From Deltaproteobacteria bacterium YD0425bin51 (GTDB lineage: Bacteria > Desulfobacterota > Desulfobacteria > Desulfobacterales > YD0425bin51), in NCBI GenBank assembly GCA_002753225.1, contig PDZS01000012.1, forward strand, positions 36,682 to 100,681: a stretch of 64,000 bases of DNA, in the 5' to 3' direction. Positions 1-10,336 of this stretch are shown one piece after another (the stretch's first letter is position 1; each line of letters starts with the position of its first letter). A model generated the notes under the pieces. That model worked only from the letters and a program-made list of their open reading frames with translations. It had not been told where the DNA came from and made no database searches. Both the position numbers and the translations under genes were made by a program.

Positions 1-336
1 TTAATTAAAGAGATTAAATTTGAAAAAGGAACAGATGAGATAGAAAAAGTATATTTTTTTATGAATGCCCGTTATTTCCCCCAGATTTTACCAATCGAAG
101 ATAAAGATTTCAAGCTGGTTTGTGATTTTCCAAATGTGAAATTAAATATAGGAATAAGTTCCCATATTAAGACAAATGGGAACTTAATTCGTTCTATTCG
201 TGTAGGTATCCACCAGCAGCCTAAACCCAAAATAAGAGTAGTTTTAGATTTGGTTTCAAAAAAAGACTATGCAGTTGAGCCTCTTTTTTATGAAAAAGAA
301 AAAATTTTTGCTATAGAAGTAAAGCTTAAAAAATAA
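1..336 (+). CDS. AMIN-domain protein, 3' part only
   Basis: The reading frame is open from the first base of the window, so this is the C-terminal part of a longer gene; the ATG at 61 is internal and probably not the start. The visible 111 residues look like an AMIN domain (a periplasmic localisation domain of amidases and secretin-type proteins): a beta-rich stretch ending in a VVLDL strand, a tyrosine-containing loop and a final alternating hydrophobic strand. It ends one base before the convergent glyS stop. The identity of the N-terminal part cannot be seen. AMIN assignment is from pattern only. Confidence 0.6.
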   Translation, partial: LIKEIKFEKGTDEIEKVYFFMNARYFPQILPIEDKDFKLVCDFPNVKLNIGISSHIKTNGNLIRSIRVGIHQQPKPKIRVVLDLVSKKDYAVEPLFYEKEKIFAIEVKLKK

Positions 337-337
337 C

Positions 338-2416
338 TTATGTTGAAATCTTTGAAAAATCAGCAAAATCTCCAAAAAGGTCTGATATATTTTTTAAAAG
401 AGCAAGCCTGTTACATCGCAAAACATCATCTTCTATAAGGACCATAACTCCATCGAAAAATGCGTCAACATGAGGTTTTAAAGATGCAACAGCTAAAAGT
501 GCTTTATCAAAATGACCTTCTTTAATGTCATGCAAAACTTTGTTTTTGACATCTTTGTAGGCATTATAAAGAGATGATTCACTCTCATGCTTAAATAAAT
601 TTTCATCTACTTTTTTTTCTAATTCTTTTGGGTCTGCTTTTTTAACAATTATATTTACGACACGTTTAAATGCAATTGCTATTTGTTCAAAATCAGGGAG
701 TTGTTTAAGTTTTGATAAACCATCAACTTTTTTCCAAACATTTGGAATATTATCGACACTAATATCAGTCACTGCGTAAATAATATCTTTGGGAAATTTT
801 TGTTCCTCTAATAGATGGGATATTCGGTTTTGTAAGAAAAGATAAACCATATTAGAAGTTTCTTTAGTATTTTTTCCATTGCCAAAAAGAGATAAACTCT
901 TTTCAATCAGTTCAATTAATGAGAAAGAAAAATTCTTATTCAGCATGATCTGAATTATTCCAATTCCATGACGCCTTAAAGCATAAGGGTCAGATGCTCC
1001 TGTTGGAATAAGATTTGCGCTGAAGCATCCGCAGATTGAATCTATTTTATCAGCAATAGCAACTATTGCACCAATTATGCTTTCAGGAAGGATACCACCT
1101 GAATATGTAGGCATATAATGCTCTTCAATTGCTTTAGCAACAGAATCTGATTCATTTCCTTTTTTTGCATAAATTGCACCCATTATTCCCTGTAGTTTAG
1201 GAAATTCCATGACCACATGGCTTACTAAATCAGCTTTACACAAGAATGCTGCACGCATAGCCTGATTTTTGGTATCAGATTCTAAACATAGAACATCAGA
1301 AATATATCCTGTGATTTCCCTGATCCTTAGTATTTTTTCATATATTGAACCAAGATTTGCCTGAAAAAGTATACCTTTTAATTTTTCCACCCATTCAGAA
1401 ATATCAGCCTTTAAATCTGATTTATAGAAAAATTCAGCATCGTTTAGTCTTGCGCGAAGAACTCTTTCATGACCCTTTGCAACAAGAGATATATCTCGTG
1501 GAATAGTGTTATTTACTGCTATAAAATAGGGCATAAGATTATTATCTTTACCAACAACTGCAAAGTATTTTTGATGTTCTCTCATTGAGGTTATTAATAT
1601 TTGTTTGGGAAGTTCTGTAAATTTTGTGTCAAATTTACCAAAAGAGACTGCAGGATACTCAACTAGATTGTTTACAATTTCAATAAGATCATTATCTTCT
1701 ACAACATTTCCTCCAACAGATTGTGCTGTTTTTAAAACATCTGACCATAATGTTTGTCTGCGTGAATTCATGTCAACTAATACATAAGCATCTTTAAGTT
1801 TTGAAACATATTCATTTGGAGAATTAATTTCAATTTTATCTGGTGCTAAAAATCTATGTCCCAAAGTATATCTATCACTTTTTATAGTTTCCAAAGAAAA
1901 AGGAATAACTTGATCATCCAATATTGCTAGTATTGAAATAATTGGTCTAGCAAATTTAATCTGAAAACTTGCCCATTTCATTGTTTTTGGAAAAGGAATT
2001 AAACGGATCACTTCTGGTAAAATTTCACTTAAAACATTTATTGAAAGGTCACCTTCTTCTTTTTTTGTAGCAGAAAGATATGCTCCTTTTTTAGTTTCCT
2101 TTATACATATCTCTTCAATAGAAATTTTTAATTTCTCAGCAAACTTTTTTGCAGCCATTGTAGGATTCCCTTCAGAATCAAAACCAGCTTGCTTGGGAGG
2201 ACCAATAACTTCTGTTGCTACATCAAGCTGTTTTTCAGAAATATTATCTACTGTTATTGCAAGTCTTCTGGGTGTTCCAAATATTTCTGCTTTACCATGT
2301 TGAATTCTTCCATCTGTAAGTTTTTGTAACAGTATTGAAGATAAAGCTTCTAGAGCAGGCTCAATATATCCTGCTGGAATTTCTTCTGTCAGTATCTCGA
2401 GTAATAAACGACTCAT
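338..2416 (-). CDS. glyS: Glycyl-tRNA synthetase beta subunit
   Basis: Beta chain of the bacterial alpha2beta2 glycyl-tRNA synthetase, which charges tRNA-Gly in the cytoplasm. The 692-residue length is normal. The N-terminus carries the family signature LLLEILTEEIPAGYI (residues 4-18), followed by the body domains and a C-terminal DALR-like anticodon-binding helical region near residues 590-690. The start codon overlaps the stop of glyQ by one base (TAATG), so the two subunits are translationally coupled, as in many bacteria. Nothing is broken or missing. Confidence 0.97.
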   Translation of the reverse strand: MSRLLLEILTEEIPAGYIEPALEALSSILLQKLTDGRIQHGKAEIFGTPRRLAITVDNISEKQLDVATEVIGPPKQAGFDSEGNPTMAAKKFAEKLKISIEEICIKETKKGAYLSATKKEEGDLSINVLSEILPEVIRLIPFPKTMKWASFQIKFARPIISILAILDDQVIPFSLETIKSDRYTLGHRFLAPDKIEINSPNEYVSKLKDAYVLVDMNSRRQTLWSDVLKTAQSVGGNVVEDNDLIEIVNNLVEYPAVSFGKFDTKFTELPKQILITSMREHQKYFAVVGKDNNLMPYFIAVNNTIPRDISLVAKGHERVLRARLNDAEFFYKSDLKADISEWVEKLKGILFQANLGSIYEKILRIREITGYISDVLCLESDTKNQAMRAAFLCKADLVSHVVMEFPKLQGIMGAIYAKKGNESDSVAKAIEEHYMPTYSGGILPESIIGAIVAIADKIDSICGCFSANLIPTGASDPYALRRHGIGIIQIMLNKNFSFSLIELIEKSLSLFGNGKNTKETSNMVYLFLQNRISHLLEEQKFPKDIIYAVTDISVDNIPNVWKKVDGLSKLKQLPDFEQIAIAFKRVVNIIVKKADPKELEKKVDENLFKHESESSLYNAYKDVKNKVLHDIKEGHFDKALLAVASLKPHVDAFFDGVMVLIEDDVLRCNRLALLKNISDLFGDFADFSKIST

Positions 2417-3294
2417 TACGCACCTCTTTTAAGTAAAGGAAATCCCATAGATTCTCTTTGTGTTATATATTTTTCAGCACATAACCTAGCCATATTTCTT
2501 ATTCTTGTAATATATCCTGTTCTTTCTGTAACAGAAATAGCAGATCTAGCGTCTAGGAGGTTAAAAGTATGGGAGCATTTAATACAGTATTCATAAGCCG
2601 GTAAAACAATTCCATTAGAAATTATCTTTTTTGATTCAGCTTCATATTTATTAAAAAGCTCAAAGAGCATATTAGTGTCAGCTATTTCAAAATTATAAGT
2701 TGAGCCTTCAACTTCCTGCTGGTGAAATATATCTCCATATGTAAGCTTATCATTAAATTTTATTTCAAAAACATTATCTATCCCCTGCAGATACATTGAA
2801 ATTCTCTCAAGTCCGTAAGTTATCTCAACTGAAATTGGAGAAAGCTCTATGCTTCCTGCTATTTGGAAATATGTAAATTGAGTAATTTCCATTCCGTCTA
2901 ACCATACTTCCCATCCCAAACCAGATGCTCCTAAAGTTGGAGATTCCCAGTCATCTTCTACAAATCGTATATCATGATTTAAAGAATCAATACCAAGTGA
3001 CTTAAGACTTTCCAAATACTGGGTTTGAACATCAATTGGAGAGGGTTTAAGAATTACTTGGAATTGATAGTAATGCTGAAGTCTATTTGGATTTTCACCA
3101 TAACGACCATCTGTTGGTCTTCTGGAAGGTTGAACATAAGCTGCCATCCATGGTTCAGGACCAAGGGATCTTAAAAGTGTAGCTGGATGGAAAGTTCCTG
3201 CTCCAACTTCCATATCATATGGCTGCATAAGTATGCAGCCTTTGTTTCCCCAAAATTTCTGCAATGAAAGTATAACATCCTGAAAATTCATCAT
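2416..3294 (-). CDS. glyQ: Glycyl-tRNA synthetase alpha subunit
   Basis: Alpha (catalytic) chain of bacterial-type glycyl-tRNA synthetase, 292 residues, normal length. Very conserved segments are visible: [19 protein letters not shown] near residues 19-37, the [15 protein letters not shown] block that follows, and [17 protein letters not shown] near 70. The first ATG overlaps the stop of the upstream GHMP kinase gene as ATGA, and a second ATG follows immediately; either may be used. It lies directly upstream of glyS in a minus-strand operon that runs from mfd. Confidence 0.97.
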   Translation of the reverse strand: MMNFQDVILSLQKFWGNKGCILMQPYDMEVGAGTFHPATLLRSLGPEPWMAAYVQPSRRPTDGRYGENPNRLQHYYQFQVILKPSPIDVQTQYLESLKSLGIDSLNHDIRFVEDDWESPTLGASGLGWEVWLDGMEITQFTYFQIAGSIELSPISVEITYGLERISMYLQGIDNVFEIKFNDKLTYGDIFHQQEVEGSTYNFEIADTNMLFELFNKYEAESKKIISNGIVLPAYEYCIKCSHTFNLLDARSAISVTERTGYITRIRNMARLCAEKYITQRESMGFPLLKRGA

Positions 3295-4334
3295 TTAACT
3301 CCATCTAAATCTATTTTGGTTTTAAGAATAAAAGCATCTTTCTCTTTTGAAAGAATATTTTCCCATACTGTATTTAATTTATTTATTGATTCAGGTTCAC
3401 CTAAAGCCCAAAGACATCCACCGCCGCCTGCTCCTGTAAATCTTGCCCCGCAATTATTTTTTATAGCTGATTCAACCAGTTCTTCGCCAATAGGATAGAA
3501 AACATCTGGTGTCATTTTCCTTCTTAATGCTGTCTCTTTATTCATAGCATTTGCTGCAGATTGAAAATCTTTTTGTGCTAAACTTTCTACAAATTCAATT
3601 GTAAGTTTAACAATGTCAATCCAGATATCACGATTTTTTCCTTCTTTAAATTGGCGGACCCAAGTGCCGTTTATATCTTTAGATTCATGAGGAATACCGC
3701 AGTAGGCAACAATTATACGCTTTTCTAAAGCTGCTGCCATTTGTTTTTTGCCAATGCTTTTTCTATAAAACATTGGTTCATCCATCTCTCCTAAAAAATA
3801 CCATGCGTTTACTCCTCCATAAACTGCTGCAAGCTGATCCTGTATTCCGCATGGAACTCCAGCAACGCTCGATTCAAGGTTATAAGCCATCAATGCAATC
3901 TTTTCTTTTGAAGGATATGAAAAATAAATTTTCGATAAAGCTTTAAAAAATGCAGAAATCAGTGCAACTGCAGCAACTGATGATCCTCCAAGCCCACTGC
4001 GGGGAGGAGACAATGATTTAATATTAATATGTACTCCACTAATTTGAAAATAAGAGCATACAGCAAAGATTAGACCTAATGGATGGTCAAACGGAACTGA
4101 TTTAAGTGGAAATTCTGTGCTTTCAAATCCTATTGACGAGACTTTTACCATCCCTTTTTTATAAGGATGAATAGATACTGTGGTTCTTAAATCAAGGGCA
4201 ATATTAAATGTGCATGGATTTAGATCTTTCAAATAGTAATAAAACGTAGAAATATCTATTGTTCCACCCATGTCAATTCTGCAAGGAGCAGATGCTTCTA
4301 TTTCTTCATTTTCAAAAACTTTTTTTAATGACAT
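3291..4334 (-). CDS. GHMP-family sugar kinase
   Basis: A GHMP-superfamily small-molecule kinase of 347 residues. The ATP-binding glycine/serine loop [15 protein letters not shown] sits at about residues 109-123, and the C-terminal GHMP motif [11 protein letters not shown] lies near residue 300. N-terminal [10 protein letters not shown] matches the substrate-binding strand of heptose- and galactose-type kinases, so a sugar such as a heptose phosphate is the likely substrate, but the sequence does not fix it. It overlaps recO upstream by 10 bases and glyQ downstream by 4 bases, so it is embedded in the housekeeping operon. Confidence 0.85.
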   Translation of the reverse strand: MSLKKVFENEEIEASAPCRIDMGGTIDISTFYYYLKDLNPCTFNIALDLRTTVSIHPYKKGMVKVSSIGFESTEFPLKSVPFDHPLGLIFAVCSYFQISGVHINIKSLSPPRSGLGGSSVAAVALISAFFKALSKIYFSYPSKEKIALMAYNLESSVAGVPCGIQDQLAAVYGGVNAWYFLGEMDEPMFYRKSIGKKQMAAALEKRIIVAYCGIPHESKDINGTWVRQFKEGKNRDIWIDIVKLTIEFVESLAQKDFQSAANAMNKETALRRKMTPDVFYPIGEELVESAIKNNCGARFTGAGGGGCLWALGEPESINKLNTVWENILSKEKDAFILKTKIDLDGVK

Positions 4335-5113
4335 AAACTATTCTTTCGAATCTCCTTTAAAAATTTTAAGCTTTTTATATCTTTGCCAATATAATAAGGA
4401 ACAAACATTTCTAAAAATCTAAGCCCTTCTTGCCTTGCACTATCTGTAAATCTAACTCTAATAGCTTTTTTAATATCTTTATTTTCTACCCATTGAAGCT
4501 GTTTTATAGTCCCTTTTGACAGATATATATGTTCAAAAGATATTGGTCTGCATTTTTCACAAACAATTCCACCTTTTACAATACTAAATAAAATTCTATT
4601 TTTTTGTATATCATCTATTTCTGTTTTACAAAAACTGCAGCATCTGAGGTTTGGACCAAAGCCTGCTATAAGCATAAAACGCATCTGGAAAAATATACTT
4701 AAAGATTCAGTTGGTATAATTCCTCTGTCTAACTCTTCTAATACATATAATAACAATGAATAAACATCTCCCTGCTTTTCTTCACCTTCTTCTATCCATT
4801 CATTTATAAGTTCAGACCAATAGCTTGCATAAGCAGTCTTTTTAAAGTCACCTCTAATTTTAAAAAAAGGCTTATCAACAGAAGCTTCCTTTAAAATTGG
4901 TATTCCTGTACTTCTGGAACTTATTGTATAAACAATGTTTAAAGCTGAAAACAATTCTAGAACACCTGCAAATCTCTTTACACTTTTTTTTGCAGATTTT
5001 GCTACAACAGATATCTTACCTTTATTTAAAGTAATTAATTTAACGATAAGATCACTATCACCAATACCAATACGACGAATTAAAATGGCAGGGGTTGAAA
5101 AATTAGACGGCAT
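4325..5113 (-). CDS. recO: DNA repair protein RecO
   Basis: RecO helps RecF/RecR load RecA at single-stranded gaps. The 262-residue protein has the N-terminal OB fold (TPAILIRRIGIGDSDLIVKL near residues 7-26, then NKGKISVVAKSAKKS) and a helical C-terminal half. A zinc-finger-like set of cysteines is present at 158, 159, 162, 185 and 188, as in many RecO proteins. It overlaps the SurA-like gene upstream by one base and the GHMP kinase downstream by ten, so co-translation is likely. Confidence 0.93.
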   Translation of the reverse strand: MPSNFSTPAILIRRIGIGDSDLIVKLITLNKGKISVVAKSAKKSVKRFAGVLELFSALNIVYTISSRSTGIPILKEASVDKPFFKIRGDFKKTAYASYWSELINEWIEEGEEKQGDVYSLLLYVLEELDRGIIPTESLSIFFQMRFMLIAGFGPNLRCCSFCKTEIDDIQKNRILFSIVKGGIVCEKCRPISFEHIYLSKGTIKQLQWVENKDIKKAIRVRFTDSARQEGLRFLEMFVPYYIGKDIKSLKFLKEIRKNSLCH

Positions 5114-6066
5114 TACTTTATAATTTTAATATGTGATTGTTTACGAAGTTCTGTAAGCCATTCCATGAATTTTTTTTCTACTACTTCTTGGTACAATTTT
5201 TCTTCTATTTCTTTTTCGGCTTCAGAGAGAGATTTTTTTTTGGTTTCTAAGATATCATATAAATAAAAGCATTGATATCCCTGTTCTGTATTTAAAATAT
5301 CACTAATATCACCTTTTTTCATATTTTTTATTAAATCTTGTACATTAGAAGAGAGTTCTTCTAATTTAAATAAACCTAAGTCTCCTCCTTCAGAAGCAAA
5401 AGGTGATTCAGAATAGTTTTTTGCAAGCAGTTCAAAAGATTCACCACTTTTAATCCTTTTAAAGACTTCCTTCATTTTTTCATAATCATTTTTTATTAAA
5501 ATATTCTTAATGTGATATTTTTTTACAGAACCATATTCATCAGGATGACTTTCGTAGTAAGCTTTAATATCATCTTTTACTATTACAATTTTTGATTTCA
5601 CTTTAATATTTACAAGTTTTCCCCGAAGTATCTGCTCTTTTACTTTATTACGGTAGTCTTCTATCTTTATTCCTTCACGAGATAAGGCTTCTCTTAACAT
5701 TTCATCAGTATGAGAGTTTGCTTCTTTAACACGTTCAATTGCTTCATCAATTTCTTTTTCAGATATTGAAATCTTGCTCTTTTTAATTTCTTCGTCTTCT
5801 ATTTTCTGATTAATAAGGTTATTTAAAATATCCTCCCTTAATTTTAAAAGCATTTTAGCTTCTTCTTCATTAGGATTTTCCATATATTTAATTCTATCTG
5901 CATATGGCTTTAATGCATTATTTAAATCCATTAAAGTAATTAGATCGTCATCAACAACTGCAACAATTCTATCAACTATTTCTCCAAATGCGAAATTTCC
6001 TGTACTAAAAATTAATATAAGAACAACAATAAAATAATTTAATTTGCGCCAACAATTCTTTTCCAT
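5113..6066 (-). CDS. Periplasmic peptidyl-prolyl isomerase (SurA-like)
   Basis: A 317-residue exported foldase. It begins with a signal peptide (basic start, hydrophobic residues about 11-28), then a SurA N-terminal chaperone domain (about 30-160, starting IVDRIVAVVDDDLITLMDL) and one parvulin PPIC domain (about 184-272, with KNYSESPFASEGGDLG). Classical SurA has two parvulin domains; this has one, the common arrangement in deltaproteobacteria. Its start lies inside the end of the upstream lipoprotein gene (28-base overlap). Expected role: folding of outer-membrane proteins in the periplasm. Confidence 0.88.
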   Translation of the reverse strand: MEKNCWRKLNYFIVVLILIFSTGNFAFGEIVDRIVAVVDDDLITLMDLNNALKPYADRIKYMENPNEEEAKMLLKLREDILNNLINQKIEDEEIKKSKISISEKEIDEAIERVKEANSHTDEMLREALSREGIKIEDYRNKVKEQILRGKLVNIKVKSKIVIVKDDIKAYYESHPDEYGSVKKYHIKNILIKNDYEKMKEVFKRIKSGESFELLAKNYSESPFASEGGDLGLFKLEELSSNVQDLIKNMKKGDISDILNTEQGYQCFYLYDILETKKKSLSEAEKEIEEKLYQEVVEKKFMEWLTELRKQSHIKIIK

Positions 6067-6704
6067 CTTGTATCATTAACCTCAACTTTATATTTATCTT
6101 TTAGATTTTTTATCCAGGTATCATAATTTTCCTGTGCTTTTTGTTTACGAAGAGCCTTTACTATGATCTCATTCAAATCTTTAGTTTCTGTTGTATTTTC
6201 ATAATTTGCTCTGTAATAAGAAGTTATATCATCAGGATATATTGTTACCTTATCAATAAGTTCCTTTTCTATAACTTTTTCAATAAGCATACGCCTCATA
6301 AAATCATGTTTCCATGTCTTATAAGATATGGCATATTCAACCAAAACTTTTTCAAAATAATCATTTGGGTAATCTTTCTTAATACTATCAACTGCTTTTT
6401 TAAATTCATTGTCTGATATTGAAATAGATAATTCTTTAGCCCGTTCTAATAAAATAATTTCTTCTCGCAGCTGGTTCAATATATAAATTGCAACAGTTTT
6501 TAAAATTTCAGGATTTTCTGTCATTTTATAAGGATATGTTGTTTTTGCAATTTCCAGTGCATTTTTAAAATCTTCAACAGTTATAACCTGGTCACCTATT
6601 TTCAGTAGATATTCCTTGTCTAATTTACTGCTTTGATTCTTACAGCCAATTAAAACCAAAATAATTAATAAGAATAATATAGTACGTCTAAACATAATAA
6701 TCAT
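6039..6704 (-). CDS. SurA-N-like chaperone lipoprotein
   Basis: A second SurA/PpiC-related protein, shorter and without a clear parvulin domain. I chose ATG 6704 because it has a good ribosome site (AAGG, about 8 bases upstream); a TTG at 6719 would add five residues. From 6704 the protein is about 221 residues with a lipoprotein signal peptide ending in VLIGC (lipid-modified Cys near residue 21), followed by a SurA N-terminal-like helical region (QVITVEDFKNALE, then paired basic/acidic helices). It probably works with the neighbouring SurA-like isomerase at the membrane. Confidence 0.8.
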   Translation of the reverse strand: MIIMFRRTILFLLIILVLIGCKNQSSKLDKEYLLKIGDQVITVEDFKNALEIAKTTYPYKMTENPEILKTVAIYILNQLREEIILLERAKELSISISDNEFKKAVDSIKKDYPNDYFEKVLVEYAISYKTWKHDFMRRMLIEKVIEKELIDKVTIYPDDITSYYRANYENTTETKDLNEIIVKALRKQKAQENYDTWIKNLKDKYKVEVNDTRWKRIVGAN

Positions 6705-6715
6705 ATTTTTAACCT

Positions 6716-9700
6716 TCAACTTATATTTATGCCGTTAACACGTTGTGTTATATCTTTCAAGATATTTTTAACCTGAGCTAACTGAATATTTAAATTTCCT
6801 TGTGAAATTTTAGCACATATAACATGATTTGGTGTTATTTGAAACTTATTTGGTTCAGATAATACCATATCAACAACAGCAAAAGGATTTTTTTGATGAC
6901 TTTCAGCTGCGTATAATAATACTTGACTGGGTGTAAGATCAATCTTTTTAATTCCTGCTTTAATACATAGTATTCTGAACAATATTTTTAAGAGAAGATT
7001 ATTCGCTTCTACAGGTAATTCTCCATAACGATCAATAAGTTCTTCTTTTATTTCAGAAATATCTTTATTATCTTTTAATTTAGAAAGTCTTCTATAAATT
7101 AAAAGCCGCTCATCTATATCTGTGATATAGGATTCTGGAATAAAAGCAGAAATGCCAATATTTATTTCAGGCTCTAAATTTTCGGTTGTTTTCTCCCCTT
7201 TAAGTTCTGAAACCGCATTTTCCATAAGTTGCAAAAACATGTCATAACCAATGGCAGCAATATGACCTGACTGTGATGAGCTTAAAATAGAACCACCACC
7301 CCTTATTCTGAGATCATTCATTGCTATTTGAAAGCCAGAGCCTAAGTCACTATGCTCCATTAAAACCTTTAATCTTTTTTGAGCATCACTTGTTATGATA
7401 GCCTCATTTGGAACCAAAAGATATGCATAAGCTTGTTCAGATGATCTTCCTACTCTCCCCCTAAGTTGATAGATTTGAGATAGACCAAATCTATCTGCTC
7501 TGTTTATAAATATTGTATTAACAGAAGGAATATCGATTCCTGATTCAATAATAGTTGTACAAACCAGCATATCTATTTCTTTTTTTAGAAACTTCATCAT
7601 TATGTCTTCAAGCTCTTCTTCATCGAGCTGACCATGAGCTATACCTAATTTTATTTCAGGTACAACTTTTTTTAAACGTTCTGCAATTTTTGTTATGCTG
7701 TTTATATTATTATGGACAAAATATATCTGCCCCCCTCTTTTTAACTCTTTTCTTATTCCTTCAGAGATAATTGCATCATCAAACTCACATATATAGCTTA
7801 TAATTGATCTCCTTTCTTCTGGAGGAGTTGCAATGACGCTTATGTCTCTAATTCCAACAAGAGACATATGAAGGGTTCTGGGAATTGGAGTTGCAGTTAA
7901 AGTAAGCACATCAACTGTTGTTTTAAACTTTTTTAATCTTTCCTTGTGTTTTACTCCAAATCTTTGTTCTTCATCTATAATTAATAACCCTAAATCTTTA
8001 AACTTCACATCTTTTTGAATAAGCCTATGAGTTCCAATAGCAATATCAATTTTTCCAGAAGCCAAATCATCTATTATGGTACGTTGTTCAGAAGAGGATC
8101 TAAATCTGTTTAAACATTTTATAACAAAAGGATATTTTTCAAAACGATTAGAAAAATTAGTAAAATGCTGTTCTGCCAAAAGGGTTGTAGGAACGAGTAT
8201 TGCAACTTGTTTTCCTTCGTTTGCAGCAATAAAAGATGCACGAAGAGCAACTTCTGTTTTCCCATAACCAACATCTCCGCATATTAATCTATCCATTGGG
8301 GTTGTATTTTGCATATCAGATATTACATCTTCAATTGCTTTAAGCTGATCTGGAGTTTCTTCATAAGGAAAACCTGCTTCAAAATCATGGAAATAGCTGT
8401 CAACTTCTCCAAAAGTATGACCTTCCTTAATTTTTCTGGCTGCATATAGTTCCAAAAGCTCACCTGCAATTTTTTCAGCAGCTTTTTTAGCACGCTCTTT
8501 AGTTTTATCCCATGATTTACCCCCCATTTTATCAAGGTCTGGAGTAAGCCCTTCTACACCAATGTACTTTTGAACCATATTCATGCGATCAACAGGGAGA
8601 TAGAGTTTATCTTCATCTTTATAACTAAGTAATAGATAATCATTTGTAATACCATCTATTTTTAGTTTGATGAGTCCTTTATATTTACCTATTCCATGAT
8701 CTACATGAACAATTAAATCATCTTGTTTTAAGTCATCAAGGGAAAGTAGAGTTTCTTTTACAGAGCTTTTTTTTCTTTTTTCCCGCCTATGTTGTTTTTG
8801 TCCAAATATTTCATCTTCTGTAATAATGGAGATTGATTCATCTTCCCACACAAAACCAGAAGATATATGACCTAAAATTATATAAACAAGTCCATGTTCT
8901 CTCATTTCTTCAGGAAACTTTTCTAAAGTTCCAATATTGATTCCATATGGGGTTAAAAGAGAACGAACACGATCTCCTTGTGACTGTGTGCTACAAACTA
9001 TAAATACAATCCTTTTTTGCTGTTTTTCGTTTATAATCCAATTTGCAAGGGGCAGTAAGAGTTTATTATGCTCAAGGTGATATTTATGATTTTTAAGTTC
9101 TGCATGGATAAAACTGTTATCTTTAATATTAAAATGAAAGCTTAATTCTTCATTATCAGAAGATTTAAGCATTCTTATTGTTAATCTTTTTTTGTTAGAT
9201 AAAATTTGATTTATATTTGACCAGGTTAAGTAGGATTTATCAGGTTCAACACAGATTCTGTTTTCATTCGTTGCATCAGCATAATTTTTTATTGCGCTCT
9301 CTGTAAATTCATTTGCACAAAATTCCAAATTTTTAGGTTCTATTTCAATAAAAATAGCTTTATCACCAATATAGTCAAAGAAAGTGTCTAAAGAAGGGTA
9401 AATAAGAGATAGCAGGGTTTCAAGCCCTTGAAATATTCCTTCACTTTTTATACGTTCAATAAAACCTTTTAAATTATGTGAAGATATTCCTTGAATTCCT
9501 GCTTGATGTCTTATGTTAGCTATAAAAGCTTCAATATTTGCCATTTTAAGTATAGCTTCGCTGGCAGGAAGAATTACAGCTTCTTTTATACTTTGGGATG
9601 TTCGCTGTGTTAAAGGAGAAAAAAAACGTATGGATTCAACAAAATCTCCAAACATTTCAATTCGTATTGGTTCATCATACTGTGGAGAGAAGATGTCAAC

Positions 9701-10210
9701 TATTCCCCCTCTTACAGAGAATTCTCCTGGTTCTTCAACAATAACAGATCGATTATAGCCGCTTGAAACTAATTTCTCTAAAAGAGTATCCCTGTCAATT
9801 TCTTCTTGAGACATAACAGGTTCAACAAATTTAGTTAATTCATTCTTTGGAATTAACTTCTGCAAAAGAGCTTGAATTGTTATACAAATAATTTGTGGAT
9901 AAGGATTTTCTATTAAATCATATAAAGCGCTTATACGTTTTTTCGATATACTGTCATGGGTGAATAAAAATTTAGATGATGCAAATTCGTAGGAAGGAAA
10001 ATAGATTGGTGATAAATTATATTTTGATCCAAAAAAAGTCAAATCTCCTAAAATCTTTTCTGAATCTTTAGGATTAGAACTAATTATTACTATTGGAACT
10101 TTTATACTTTTATGAACTTGAGAAATAAAAAAAGCAATTTCTGCTCCAGATAATCCAGTACAATTAATTTTGTTATTAGACGAAATATACTCAAATAATT
10201 TAAAAAACAT
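6716..10210 (-). CDS. mfd: Transcription-repair coupling factor Mfd
   Basis: Mfd releases RNA polymerase stalled at DNA lesions and recruits UvrA. The 1164-residue length is typical. In order: a UvrB-like N-terminal part (EEPGEFSVRGGIVDIFSP near 160), a CarD/RID polymerase-interaction domain (HVDHGIGKYKGL near 500), the RecG-like superfamily-2 helicase core with Walker A GDVGYGKTEVALRA and DEEQ box (IIDEEQRFGVKHK), helicase motif VI around QLRGRVGRS, and a TRCF C-terminal domain. It is the first gene of the minus-strand housekeeping operon; a divergent sensor kinase starts about 130 bases away. Confidence 0.97.
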   Translation of the reverse strand: MFFKLFEYISSNNKINCTGLSGAEIAFFISQVHKSIKVPIVIISSNPKDSEKILGDLTFFGSKYNLSPIYFPSYEFASSKFLFTHDSISKKRISALYDLIENPYPQIICITIQALLQKLIPKNELTKFVEPVMSQEEIDRDTLLEKLVSSGYNRSVIVEEPGEFSVRGGIVDIFSPQYDEPIRIEMFGDFVESIRFFSPLTQRTSQSIKEAVILPASEAILKMANIEAFIANIRHQAGIQGISSHNLKGFIERIKSEGIFQGLETLLSLIYPSLDTFFDYIGDKAIFIEIEPKNLEFCANEFTESAIKNYADATNENRICVEPDKSYLTWSNINQILSNKKRLTIRMLKSSDNEELSFHFNIKDNSFIHAELKNHKYHLEHNKLLLPLANWIINEKQQKRIVFIVCSTQSQGDRVRSLLTPYGINIGTLEKFPEEMREHGLVYIILGHISSGFVWEDESISIITEDEIFGQKQHRREKRKKSSVKETLLSLDDLKQDDLIVHVDHGIGKYKGLIKLKIDGITNDYLLLSYKDEDKLYLPVDRMNMVQKYIGVEGLTPDLDKMGGKSWDKTKERAKKAAEKIAGELLELYAARKIKEGHTFGEVDSYFHDFEAGFPYEETPDQLKAIEDVISDMQNTTPMDRLICGDVGYGKTEVALRASFIAANEGKQVAILVPTTLLAEQHFTNFSNRFEKYPFVIKCLNRFRSSSEQRTIIDDLASGKIDIAIGTHRLIQKDVKFKDLGLLIIDEEQRFGVKHKERLKKFKTTVDVLTLTATPIPRTLHMSLVGIRDISVIATPPEERRSIISYICEFDDAIISEGIRKELKRGGQIYFVHNNINSITKIAERLKKVVPEIKLGIAHGQLDEEELEDIMMKFLKKEIDMLVCTTIIESGIDIPSVNTIFINRADRFGLSQIYQLRGRVGRSSEQAYAYLLVPNEAIITSDAQKRLKVLMEHSDLGSGFQIAMNDLRIRGGGSILSSSQSGHIAAIGYDMFLQLMENAVSELKGEKTTENLEPEINIGISAFIPESYITDIDERLLIYRRLSKLKDNKDISEIKEELIDRYGELPVEANNLLLKILFRILCIKAGIKKIDLTPSQVLLYAAESHQKNPFAVVDMVLSEPNKFQITPNHVICAKISQGNLNIQLAQVKNILKDITQRVNGINIS

Positions 10211-10336
10211 TTTTTGAAATTATCATAAATTATATTATTTTGTCTAAACATTTCCTTTGCTTCCTTTGATATTTTTATCTTATAATTATTTATAAGCTCA
10301 AATATTATGGCTAAACCTACAAAAAGGATCTCATAT